Source: Apiosordaria backusii (taxonomy: Eukaryota; Ascomycota; Sordariomycetes; Sordariales; Lasiosphaeriaceae). From it: a stretch of 64,000 nucleotides of DNA. The position numbers and the translations under genes are program-made. Positions within the stretch are counted from its first letter, which is position 1. Each line of letters starts with the position of its first letter. Below are positions 54,841 to 64,000 of this stretch, piece after piece. Under the pieces are notes generated by a model. The model was not told where the DNA came from. It did no database searches and was given only the letters and a program-made list of their open reading frames with translations. The stretch lies in the NCBI GenBank assembly GCA_030549205.1, contig JAUKTV010000018.1:496001-560000 (forward strand), given 5' to 3'.

Positions 54841-55872
54841 TTAAAGCTCCTCTGTCACCCTCACGCTCCCCACCACATCCACCAACTCAACAGACTCCGA
54901 CACCCACGTCAAGCTACTATAGCAAGACCTCTTGGCCAACTGCCTGTACGGTGTTGGATCCAGCCCATCAGCGATCCTATGCTTCAACAACCGGATCTTG
55001 TCGATCATCTCCCCAAGTTGCCATTCGTGGTATAGTCTCAAAACTGGCGGCGCAGCGATGGTGAAAACTCCAACGATGCCGCTGACCACGGCGGTGATGC
55101 GTACTATGTCAAAGCGGCGCGAGGTGGCAAGGTGAGTCCACGAAGACAATGCTATGATGACCCTGAACAAATCGAAATGTGATTGTCAGCATCCAGACGC
55201 TTCCATCATTTGATCGAACCGAGAACACAGGTCAGGCTTACCTTACCTGATCGTCGTCAAGAAGCCGAGTTGGAATCTTGGCGTCTTCGCGGAGGCGTAG
55301 GCGTGCTGGAAGCGGCGAACAATGTTTTCCATCCGGATGAGGTGGCTGAGCATGTAGTTGCGGTAGATCCTGGCGTGGCTAAGGTGGGACTGGAGCACCT
55401 CGTCGTCATCGGGCCCGAGAGGACGGCCGACGGTGCTATTGATCGCATCCATGTGGTGAATATACTTGTCTAGCATATCCTCGACGGATTGCCTCTCGAC
55501 TCTGAAGATTATTTCCAGCTCATAGCTGCTAGACGTAGTGCGCCAGCGGTCAGCATGTTCGAGCGCCGGTCCGAGTAAGGTCATCAGCAGACTGGGCTGC
55601 GTGGGTGCATCCTCATCGTTGGCAGTCGAGGCCAATCCGTCGTCGCCGGACCCGGCAGGACGGTCGACGGGGCCATTGATCGCATTGATGTGGTCAATGT
55701 AGTCGTTCGGGTTGTGCTCGACGAATCGCCTCTCGGCTTCGAAGAATGACCGTAACTGATCGCTGTCGGACGTAGTGCGCCAGTGGTCAGCTTGTTCGAG
55801 CGCCGGTCCGAGTAAGGTCATCCGCGGGCTGAGCTGCGTGGGCGTATCCTCATCATTTGCAGTCAAGGCCAT
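54841..55872 (-). CDS. uncharacterised membrane-associated protein with tandem duplication
   Basis: Two exons, 55872-55247 and 55162-54841 (intron GTAAGG...TTCAG, junction TTI-RVIIALSS), 315 residues. Residues about 3-81 and 82-160 are two copies of one module (TANDED-PTQ, MTLLGPALE-AD-WRTTS, ER, AIN), in step with a 237 bp DNA duplication. A mostly helical region follows (ARIYRNYMLSHLIRMENIVR) and then one hydrophobic segment, ITAVVSGIVGVFTIAAPPVL, probably membrane-spanning. No family recognised. A minus-strand frame just upstream (55863-56225) also encodes a hydrophobic segment (WMWLVLAMLTVAWLGKKW) and could be a missed 5' exon, so the start is not certain; an in-frame stop precedes the chosen ATG. 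Confidence 0.6.
55397..55870 (-). repeat. 237-bp tandem duplication inside the membrane-protein gene
   Basis: Units 55397-55633 and 55634-55870, period 237 bp (79 codons). The start of each module is most alike (GCGCCGGTCCGAGTAAGGTC in both, at 55563 and 55800); the rest has diverged. Confidence 0.85.
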
Positions 55873-56723
55873 TCTACCCGGTGGTGCTTCAGGTTTCTCA
55901 AGGGGCTTGGGGTCAGAGTGAAGCGACAGGTGATGGAATCGCGGCGGGTGAGACGGTGGATGGGGTGGCAGAAACTGGGGTGGTCCTGTTCCATGTTCTC
56001 TGACGCCGTCGTTCGTATTCTGACAAAGAAAGCTGAATCTAAAACGGTGTCCTCAATTTCTTTGACAAAGTGAGACCTCCATTTCTTGCCAAGCCACGCA
56101 ACAGTGAGCATCGCAAGCACAAGCCACATCCAGTTGTCCCTGCACCCCGAGGAGTGTGAGACCGCTGTTAAATCATCGATATCACTGCAACCACCCGGCC
56201 AGGGCTTTTTAATCCGGGTTCGCATGCTAGTACGCTGTCAACATTTGCCGTTTCAATTGAAGGCAGTGGGAGAGGTGCGTGACAGAGACGGGGGACATCA
56301 GGCAAGATGCAGGATTCACCGTGGTCTGCTCAAAGACGGTGAGGGCCGTCATGGTTACCTACCGGCCTCAAAAGTGACATCGGTGAGACATGAGTGGGTT
56401 CTCAGGACGGCGTCGATTCGCTGACAGGGCAATGAGGCTGCTGGCGGTCATCTTTCAGAACTCACAACAAGGTAGCCAAAGTTGACAAAATCAAAGCACC
56501 CAGCCACACGTTTGGTCAGGGCTGACAATGCTGCAAGGCGAACTGAAACGACCACTCCCCCCAGATGAGCGATGGCCAGCATGTTGAGGGTTTGGATAAC
56601 ATCAAGACCCCAACACAGCGAACAGTTAAATACCGGACGTGGCACCACAAGTCTTGGGCTGTACACGCTCAACTTACTTCCAACCTGCCTTTTACCTTAT
56701 CCGCGCAACCCGAGTGATTCAAC
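55873..56723. other. divergent intergenic region
   Basis: Separates the duplicated-module gene (-) from the hairpin-protein gene (+). It includes the possible extra exon at 55863-56225 on minus noted above; otherwise nothing recognised. Confidence 0.4.
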
Positions 56724-58175
56724 ATGGACTATCGTCTTCAAGTTTGGCATTATTCCACCCGGCGACAAAACTACCAGGACAATGCGTTGCTCTGCCAATT
56801 CCTGTCGTCAAAGCGAGAGCTGAGGCGCTGGACCCTTGACCCAGTGCTACCGACAGTGGAAGAGCGCCAGTCTGGAGCCAGCTACTTCCCCCTCGAGGTA
56901 AGTGATACTGCCCATCCTCTGATTATTAGGTGCAGACGGACATGTTGACAAGTCCAAGGTCGATCTGCTATACCCCTTTGACTCCTTCCTTTGGCCAGCA
57001 TCCCAGCAGCCTTCCAGTGATCCTGTCTCAGACTTAGATGAGACTTTTTCCGGCGCTTTTCCAGCCTTCATCAAAGAGTATTTCGACTTCAGGCCTGGCG
57101 AACCGCATCACCTCGTCCTCTTTCCGACAAACATTGGGTTACCCGATGCGACCAAGTTCAGCAACACCCACGTCAAGATTCTGAAATCACTGGAGGTCGC
57201 GGCATCTACAACGTCTACGGTGGGCTCTGTGACACCTTCGAGCAATATACCCAAAGAAATGTGGGAAACCCTTTCTCCAGACAAACAATTGTGTACTTGA
57301 GCTGACCTTACCGTGTGTCACATAGTTGCCACACCGTCATGTCCATGGCCCAATCGATCCCCCTGGGTATCGACACGGCGTGTTTAATCATCAATTATAC
57401 CAAGGATTGGTTGACGGGAAAGTCCAGGGACAGATACAACGAGGTTTGCACTCAGTGGGCTGAGGCCGGCAATACTGGAGAGCTGTTAGAGCAGGCAGCG
57501 GGGTCAGACATCCGACAAAACATCTCGAGGGATTGGACAAAGGCCGATGAGCAATTCAGTGCCTTTATTCAGGTCACCGAGAGCATGGAACACATTGTCG
57601 AGTGCCTGTCCTCAAACTCGAGGCGTGGTAAGTTCAAGACTCTCCTCAGGCTCTGACACCCACTTGGTATGGTCATCCCGTTCAAAGCTGACCGAAGATG
57701 GCATCAGTCTCACCGCAAAACCTCTATGAGGCCATGATTCATGCGCGCAATGCATCCGTGGCTCTCTCTGCCTTTCAAAACCAGATGCTGGTCGTGGCCA
57801 ACCAGTTGGTCGCCCTCAAAGCGAGTGAGACCAACTCGATCAATGGTGCCTTCAATGCCGGTATAATTGCCATCGCCCTGATTGTCGGCCATTTCACAGG
57901 GGAAATGTTTTGTGTAGCAGGGGCATTTTCGGGGTCAGCTCTTCTGAGCCACATCCACCAGAGATACCAGGTCTCCAAGCACAATAACCGCGTCAAGGGC
58001 TGTAAGTAACTTTACTCGCACCATTCTATGGACAATTGTTTCCTTGTGATAGTGCATTGACATACTCCGATCTATAGTGATCGAAACCATCGGACTGCTT
58101 AGCGGTGCTCTCAAGAAGGCGGACGCTCGCATTCGCCACTCTGTTCTGCTCACAGGTTCTCCGGAAGCCACTTGA
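56724..58175 (+). CDS. uncharacterised helical protein with hydrophobic hairpin, five exons
   Basis: Proposed exons 56724-56897, 56959-57260, 57326-57627, 57708-58001 and 58078-58175, 389 residues. Donors GTAAGT, GTGGGA (weak), GTAAGT and GTAAGT; every junction is in frame (FPLE-VDLLYP, PKEI-CHTV, SNSRR-VSPQN, RVKG-LIETI). From about residue 160 the protein is almost all helix (GIDTACLIINYTKDWL, AMIHARNASVALSAFQNQML), with a long hydrophobic stretch GAFNAGIIAIALIVGHF and FCVAGAFSGSALL in the middle. Long helices around one hydrophobic hairpin recall alpha-pore-forming or membrane-remodelling proteins, but this is shape only; no family is recognised. After the predicted stop at 58173 another frame stays coding-like to 58422 (RKPLDSEHVSVSERRRLLQG and on), so a one-base frameshift near 58130-58165, or an unseen splice, may have cut off about 85 residues. 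Confidence 0.6.
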
Positions 58176-60106
58176 CTCCGAACACGTGTCTGTGAGTGAG
58201 CGGAGGCGGCTCCTTCAAGGCTTAGGGATTGATGATGGCCATGTGCCCGTTGGTAAATGTAGCCCGGATGCTGCGGTCGCTAGCATCCGAGCGTTTTGCA
58301 CCGTCTATAAGGACCTGAAGGTGAAGGTGGACTCTCTGAAGACCGCCACCAACTTTACAACACTTCAGACCCGCTCGGGGGTCATCCTTGAGCTTCCGTC
58401 GGGTGACGCAACAAGTTCCTAGCCGTGGACCGAGATACAACCACCCGGTACCACCCTTCAACGTCGCACAGCATTGGTAATATTGGCTTCGAGTTTGGCG
58501 TAAGGTAGAGAAACTAGTTGGAGACGGAGATGGTTAGATAATGATACTACTTTCGCGGGCGAATTGTCTCTTTGTCTATTTTGTCGCCTTTATCGACTAT
58601 GTCTGTGTCGTGACCTGAGTGCCTCAGGACGAATGGTTGGTGAAGTAGTGTTGCTTGCCGGTAGTAGTCCCTAATCTTGCAGTCAAGCTGATTTTGAGGC
58701 AGAAGTGAGAAATGGGTACTTCAAACACAAGGTGGTTGAGGGAAGCTTGCGGAGTTTTGGTACGGGTTCGGTTATGGCAGTTGACAGGCCTTCCTGCTTC
58801 TTACAAATCTGGACTGTTTCTGTTTCTGTTCACCCAGAAAGGCCATGAAACGCAAAAGCAGGCGCTACCGGGTTCATGCCCACGCTTTGAACTCCCTGGG
58901 CCTGGCTCTCAATTCTCACGGGCTGTGGCAAACATAGCTGTTCCGTGTATGACAGGTTTCTACGTGGCCATGGATCTTTTTACGCGAATGGTCGTCATAG
59001 AAGCGCGTATCATGTTGTCGGAAAAGCCCACGAAGAATCTACGTCGCAACAGAAGCAAGTACCGGTTGCCCGGATGGTGGAATCCACTCTCGGAGGCCCC
59101 CTCTACTAGACTATATAATTAGTTCTGTAGTCAGTGCTGCCGGGGCAAAATGCCCGTTTTCCACCTGTCCATTGGCTCCACAAGAGCGCTGAAGACAGGC
59201 GAATCTTGTACTTGGATTTGTGCCCGATCTGATTCCCAAAGACCCACAAAATCCTGATGACTTTGGCCAGATTGATGAAGGCGCTAGGAAGATGATACAG
59301 AATCTGTTGTGACAGCCTTTTCAGCTTGGTCAATGCCAGGTTTACTCAGGTAAATGGTCTGATGGCTGAATACACTGGGCACGCATGGTGTTGCCAAGGC
59401 ACATATGTTGGCACCGCTGTTGTAGATATGGCTTCTTAGACATGGATGGTGTTGAAGTGCTTTGCGCGGCCCTTCGGGGCCCCAGATACATATACGTTGA
59501 GATGGTAGGGAGACCCTGAGTAGGTGAGGCCCGGTTGTCTCGACATACAATGTTTGTTGCCTGTTCGACTGTGTTGTATCAGAGAGTGATAGTCAAGATG
59601 ATAATTTTGTGGAATGATTCGGCAATGTTTACTCCAACATCGACAGCGCCAGACTTGTCGCCTACAACAACAGGGGAACGAATTGCTACTGTGACTTCTA
59701 CAAGCCAAACAACTGCGTGCAACTACGGCGGCGTTGAAGGTGTTGGACAGTGTGTTACCAACCTGGAATGCTGGCAGCGGCTTCCGTAGCTTCCCGTGCC
59801 GGAATGTGTATTAGAGAGCTGGTGCTGCTCCTGGTAACGGGACGGAGGTGGCTGAGGGGAAGGAGGGTGAAAGTGGTGACAGTGTTTAGGTATTGTGGTG
59901 ATATGGTCGAGTGATGGGTCTCGAACCGTGAGGGGCATCGTGCGAAACTGTGTCTATTACTAGATAGAAACGTATAATGCTGTTGAGATTAATGGCTCAA
60001 ACAGGGTGGCAGTTGTTGGCATTCACTGTCAATCTGTTGTTCATATGATAGATATCTCTCTCACTTCACTCTTCCCTCATCAAGTTGTCAACCTACCACC
60101 ACTGAG
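58176..60106. other. intergenic stretch with possible gene relics
   Basis: 58176-58422 may be the displaced 3' end of the gene upstream. At about 59540-59740 on plus, a frame interrupted by one TGA reads FGNVYSNIDSARLVAYNN and TNCYCDFYKPNNC, resembling a small secreted cysteine-rich protein in decay. The rest shows nothing. Confidence 0.4.
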
Positions 60107-61285
60107 TCAACCAAATCGTAGCTTCTGAGCACCTTGCCTTCCCCTCACCCCAACATCCTGTCTATGTACTGGCTTAGCATAAATCTCAAATAGGGGATTT
60201 CCTTGTCCATCAAATAAATAAGACCCCAATGGTATTTCTCCTCCTGTCGGCTTTGGGGTTTGGTGTCTGATGGTGAGCCCTCCTGAAGTCCAAGGTCCCG
60301 AGGAGGGCGTCGCTTCTGATGATAATCCCGACATAGCCCCTGGCAGACCTGCTGCCAAGGTCGGTGATGTCGGTGACCCTTGATGGATCTCTGCGTAGAT
60401 TTCATTCTTTATTTCCTGCTTCATTCGGTTCGTTTGATCGTATAGCTTATATCTCTTCAGTTCTTCTTCAGCCTCCTTCAATCTCACATCTCTTTGTCGC
60501 CCTCGTTCGATCTCCTCCTTTCTCTCCCTTTCTTTCCTTCTTTCCTTTTCCCTCTCTTCCCTCCTCAGTCTTTCGGACAGCTCTTGGTTGGCGAGCCGTT
60601 CCGCCTTCAAGGCGGCCACTAGTCGAGGGTCACGGGACTTTGGCGCTCGAGTTTCAGATGCGCTGCGGGAACGCATATTGTTTTGGGACCGTCTGAAGCG
60701 TAAGATAGGTTTCGGAGAATGGCTTCGGTAATTATGTGTCGTTGGTATGGGATCTGGTTCGGGACCAGGCATCCAGGTGTTGTTGTAGTGATTGGGAATG
60801 TGGTTGCCAGGTCTCCTTGGGTCGTAACGGGGTACTTCTGGAACGGGCGTGTAGGTTGGAGGGGGAGGCCAACCCGGCGATAGCCACATCGAGGCAGTTG
60901 GAACTGGTGGAGGTGGTCTATAGTTGTGAGCAACAGGGGGGTTTGGCGGGCGTGGTGGTTGTCCAGGCCAGTAGCCAGGATTGTGTGGCGGAAACCTGTT
61001 CATATAATAATCCTGGGGAAAGGTAAATTGACTTGGACTCGACAAGGGTGTCGCCGACGGTGATAAAAGAGTGGGTGTTGACGGGCGGGAAGAGACTGTG
61101 TACTCCGAAGTACTAGCAGACGGGTATAATGGTGTGCCTGGACGAACGGGGCCATATGGCGATGGCTCTCTTTCATACAAGGTGGAGCGATATTCGTCGT
61201 CCTCTTCGCTGCCATCTGTGTAATAAGCAGGCCGAGGCATCGGTGTGGGAGGTCGGATAGATAAGCCGGGGCGGAGGGGCCGCAT
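60107..61285 (-). CDS. Pro-rich disordered protein with charged coiled coil
   Basis: Single-exon frame, 392 residues. The first 210 residues are low-complexity, rich in Pro, Tyr, Ser and Arg (RPPTPMPRPAYYTDG, PPRPPNPPVAHNYRPPPP). About 225-310 is a highly charged single helix or coiled coil (ELSERLRREEREKERRKERE and on to MKQEIKNEIYAEI). A short conserved-looking tail follows (GGEIPLGSYLFDGQGNPLFE, then KPVHRQDVG). No signal peptide or membrane segment. Such scaffold-like proteins are common in filamentous fungi; I recognise no family. The long Pro-rich frame without stops and the compact tail support a real gene. Confidence 0.65.
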   Translation of the reverse strand: MRPLRPGLSIRPPTPMPRPAYYTDGSEEDDEYRSTLYEREPSPYGPVRPGTPLYPSASTSEYTVSSRPSTPTLLSPSATPLSSPSQFTFPQDYYMNRFPPHNPGYWPGQPPRPPNPPVAHNYRPPPPVPTASMWLSPGWPPPPTYTPVPEVPRYDPRRPGNHIPNHYNNTWMPGPEPDPIPTTHNYRSHSPKPILRFRRSQNNMRSRSASETRAPKSRDPRLVAALKAERLANQELSERLRREEREKERRKERERKEEIERGRQRDVRLKEAEEELKRYKLYDQTNRMKQEIKNEIYAEIHQGSPTSPTLAAGLPGAMSGLSSEATPSSGPWTSGGLTIRHQTPKPTGGEIPLGSYLFDGQGNPLFEIYAKPVHRQDVGVRGRQGAQKLRFG

Positions 61286-62807
61286 CTCTCAGTCAAAAGC
61301 CGCTGGCAGGATACAAATCCAACATGGATGTGGCACAGTCGTTGCGCAGGGATGCACACCACAACTGAAAATTGTGAACGAAATGGTATGATCGCTACGG
61401 AGGATGCCTCTTTGGAGGCAACAGACGAATTTCCGGGTGGTCTCGAAAAGACTTGGATTGTTCAAGTGACGAAACCATTCCACAACCCGGTAGCTTTGCG
61501 ACGCGTCGCAGCACACAGAAAGTGCGCGAACCATCTGCAGGTTGGGCAGACCACCAGCGTGCAAAGTTGGGCGCCTTACGGCCTGCTATGTCGGGCCTCA
61601 TGCCTTGCATATCTGAGCCCGCCGCCTCCACTCAGAACCCCAAGCCACACCGACATTCTCCTGCCCAGTTATGGCTTGGATATGACAAAAAGAGGGGTGG
61701 TGCCCATCCATGAGCCTAATGAGCCCTCTCTACCCCTCCCGCTTGAGCCGCAAGTGCGGGGAATTGGGATGGCGAGCCTGATGGAGACGACCTCTTCAAC
61801 CGCTGCATGTCAGGCTTTCGTGGACGGCGAAGGCCAATCGGCCACGACGTCGCGGTCCCTGATTGGAAGCCAGACGGTACACAGCTCCATGGAAAGCTTC
61901 TGTCCAAAGATTCTGTTTCACAGACTTTGGTAACTCTTCTGTTTCAGGGTTGATCTGGCTGTCGTGCTACTTCGATCAAGGTCTTGAAGCGTCCATGGAG
62001 GCATTAAACCGTTGATACCAGCCACTTCCACCTTATATTAGTTGGGGTGTTAATAGGCAAGTATGGGATGATCCTGTTGAGCCTGCGACAGCGTTGACTC
62101 CCATCTACAAAGCGGCTGGAATCAACTTCTTATCTTGCAGACTTACAAAAATCATGATGGAGGATGCGGCATATTGCATCTCGAGGTTGTTGAAGAATAA
62201 AGTATGTGCCGAAAGGAGATGGATGGGCGGGTAAAAAAGCTTACAGTCGCAGTAAATTAAATACCGCGCAATTGCGCCGGGCTTTGCCCCAGAGCTGCTG
62301 GTCTTCCCAATCATCATGAGCTGCATGCACCTCGCCCCCCACCCAGAAACTGAGAACCTGATCAGCCCACATTTTTAAGTTGTTTACCTTACATACCTTA
62401 CAGATCCCACACACCAAGAGCAACTTCTCAGTAGTTCAAAGCTCTCCATGACTTCACCGCCTTCCGTCAAGATACGTTCTGCGCCGGGATGGGGACGCCT
62501 TACGGACAGCCTCGTTGACCAAAACTTGGCATCAAAAGCCTTCCAGTGCCTAGGTAGTCGGTCCACTCCGCGAGAATCTAGTGTGCCATCGTCGAAGTGT
62601 TTTGTGATCGACAAACAAGCTTACTGTCTCAGACGATGGAGGGAAACCTGGGCTGACTTTGCGGTTGGTGATCTCAAGCATTCGAACAAGGCTGCAGACC
62701 AGCCATGACGGGGGCATCACAGCAGTGGTAGGTGGTTCGTTCTGACATGCAAGCACATCTAACCTGTCTTGAAAGACTTCACGGCTAGCCGAGCGCGGGA
62801 GAAAAAG
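61286..62807. other. divergent intergenic region
   Basis: Promoters of the Pro-rich protein gene (-) and of the cysteine-rich protein gene (+). A 201-codon plus frame at 61328-61933 has non-coding composition. Nothing else recognised. Confidence 0.45.
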
Positions 62808-62814
62808 TATAAAG
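62808..62814 (+). promoter_or_regulatory. TATA box of the cysteine-rich protein gene
   Basis: TATAAAG, only 8 bases before the first in-frame ATG at 62823. Transcripts starting 25 or more bases downstream would not contain that ATG, which bears on the choice of start. Confidence 0.5.
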
Positions 62815-62822
62815 CCAACTAG

Positions 62823-63344
62823 TTGCCCGTGCGATTTTCTCTTCCAGCATCAGAACAAACACAACTATCTTGCCTACACATTCATCCCAGACACCAAAAT
62901 TCAAGTTATCCTCCCAACTTCACAACGTTTAACCTCAAGGCCATCTCTCTCCTCATCGCCATGGGCGTCCTGTCCGTAACTGCTGTCCCGGCATCAGGCG
63001 TCTCCTCTGAAACCGAACTCGTCGCCCGTCAAAGCACTGCCTTCGTTTTTGCTTGCCACAATGCCCGCTGGGGCACACCCTGCCAGACCTTCGGATCCGC
63101 TCCCGGCTCTTGCTGCAAGTCAAGCATATCCCTCACCACTGAAGCACAAGCTAATAAGTCCTATGACCATGTAGTTAATGTTCCCGACAGCTACAACGAC
63201 CGCATCAGCTCTATCAGGAACCTCGACAAGAGACGTTTCCACTGCGTCTGGTACGAGTAAGTGTAACCCCCCGCCTCCCTAAAATGTACTCGACCACTGA
63301 CAAACCTCTTCCATAGACACGACGGCTGCAGAGGCCGCTCCTAA
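62823..63344 (+). CDS. small cysteine-rich secreted protein, start uncertain
   Basis: Exons 62823-63256 and 63317-63344 (GTAAGT...CATAG), joining WYE to HDGCRGRS. The mature part has six cysteines (FACHNARWGTPC, GSCC, FHC, DGC) and no recognised fold; small secreted proteins of this size are often effector- or defence-like. A clear signal peptide core is encoded at 62928-62990 (FNLKAISLLIAMGVLSVTA), but it is preceded by ACG at 62925 where ATG would be expected. The upstream ATG (62823) lies almost on the TATA box, and the next ATG (62961) cuts the signal peptide in half. I give the full open frame. The gene may use ACG, or may have lost its start codon. LVARQ after the signal peptide could be a processing site. 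Confidence 0.6.
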
Positions 63345-64000
63345 TCCAACCAGGAAGACGCCAACCTTCACGATGGAGACGGCTTCTTCAGCGACCGGAT
63401 CAGCTCTTGGCGTTGCAACACTAGACAGGGCCGTGTCGCGGTTGCAGGAGTTGATGATGTGGAGGGCGGGGAGCAGCAGTAGGGCAGAGTTTGTGCGTCG
63501 AAAATTGGGAACAACACTGAATGATGATCTTCATGATTGGTGTCAGGAAGGGAGTGGAGCAGTTGACTTTATCTTCATTGACACTGGGTTCTTGATAGCT
63601 TCTGTATTTACTTGTCCCCTATATACATGTGGCTACCTTACGTACCTACCTATCCTCTCTTTAAATCCCTCTCCAGTTCATGTATCTAGATGACAGCACA
63701 GTGTTGCCCTCAAAAAGAACTTCACCCAGGTACCTGGAAACGGGCTATTAGGTCTAATGGTGTGATGATGTTCTCCGAACAAGTTAATGGCTTTCTATAG
63801 TGAAGATTATCAAGCCCAATTTTCTGGCCACTTTTATCCTTAGCGTTAAGCAAGCTACTTCGCACAATGTGGTGGAAATGGCAGAAACCTCAAAAGTGGC
63901 TACTGTGCGACCAGGGGGCTGCGCCACATGAGATGTCTGGGGAGCCTTTTGCGGCACACTCCGCCACTCCACACCAAGGCATGACCAAGGCATACTTGCT
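63345..64000. other. 3' flank and window end
   Basis: A 106-codon plus frame at 63373-63693 has no recognisable domain and no coding bias. Nothing else seen up to the end of the window. Confidence 0.45.

Noticed and set aside
48661..54841. A dikaritin-type biosynthetic cluster around the peptide precursor
   Set aside because: No UstY-like DUF3328 protein, tyrosinase or other tailoring enzyme is visible within the flanking sequence, so modified-peptide biosynthesis cannot be claimed.
61328..61933. 201-codon plus-strand frame
   Set aside because: Overlaps the promoter side of the Pro-rich gene, with random-looking composition and no motif.

Overview
The window is nuclear DNA of a filamentous ascomycete, most likely a Sordariomycete of the Sordariales type. 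The signs are short introns (about 55-75 bp, with a few of about 160 bp) with GTRNGT donors and CTAAC/CTGAC branch sites, C-ending codons in strongly expressed genes, dispersed genes with no operons, and AT-rich tracts carrying the C-to-T/G-to-A scars of repeat-induced point mutation (RIP). The exact genus cannot be read from the sequence.

Positions 1-34.3 kb are mostly core genome. In order: ribosomal protein eS24 (-), an EF2 lysine methyltransferase of the FAM86/EFM3 family (-) facing a cyclophilin-RRM protein (PPIL4/CYP6 type, +), a long 6.7 kb non-coding stretch ahead of a Zn2Cys6 transcription factor (+), a small conserved-looking protein (-), a very large acidic coilin-like protein (-), GTP cyclohydrolase II of riboflavin synthesis (-), and a divergently placed secreted GH6 cellulase (+) with XLR-1/CRE-1-like promoter motifs. 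These are followed by a secreted 5'-nucleotidase-family gene that has lost its metal ligands and reading frame (+), the twin-CX9C complex I subunit NDUFB7/B18 split over three short exons (-), and an S28 serine peptidase of six exons (+).

Positions 34.3-64 kb are accessory in character. They hold degenerate repeats, a gene fragment, a secreted amidohydrolase (-), a tRNA-Thr, a 1203-residue kinase-like/coiled-coil protein (-), and a 4.0 kb RIP-mutated DNA transposon with about 90 bp inverted ends and an 8 bp target duplication. That transposon is itself invaded by a 677 bp GC-rich element. Beyond it lie a Kex2-type repeat precursor of Gly/Trp/His-rich peptides (+), a DUF1996 pseudogene (+), two unrecognised membrane-associated proteins (one - with an internal duplication, one + with a helical hairpin), a Pro-rich/coiled-coil protein (-) and a small cysteine-rich secreted protein (+).

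The best candidate for something undescribed is the precursor at 50758-51594: alternating acidic 11-residue spacers and GW/HG-rich segments separated by KR sites, behind a six-cysteine N-terminal domain. The genes do not form an obvious pathway. GH6, S28, the nucleotidase-like gene and the peptide precursor are all predicted secreted and fit a saprotrophic life style.
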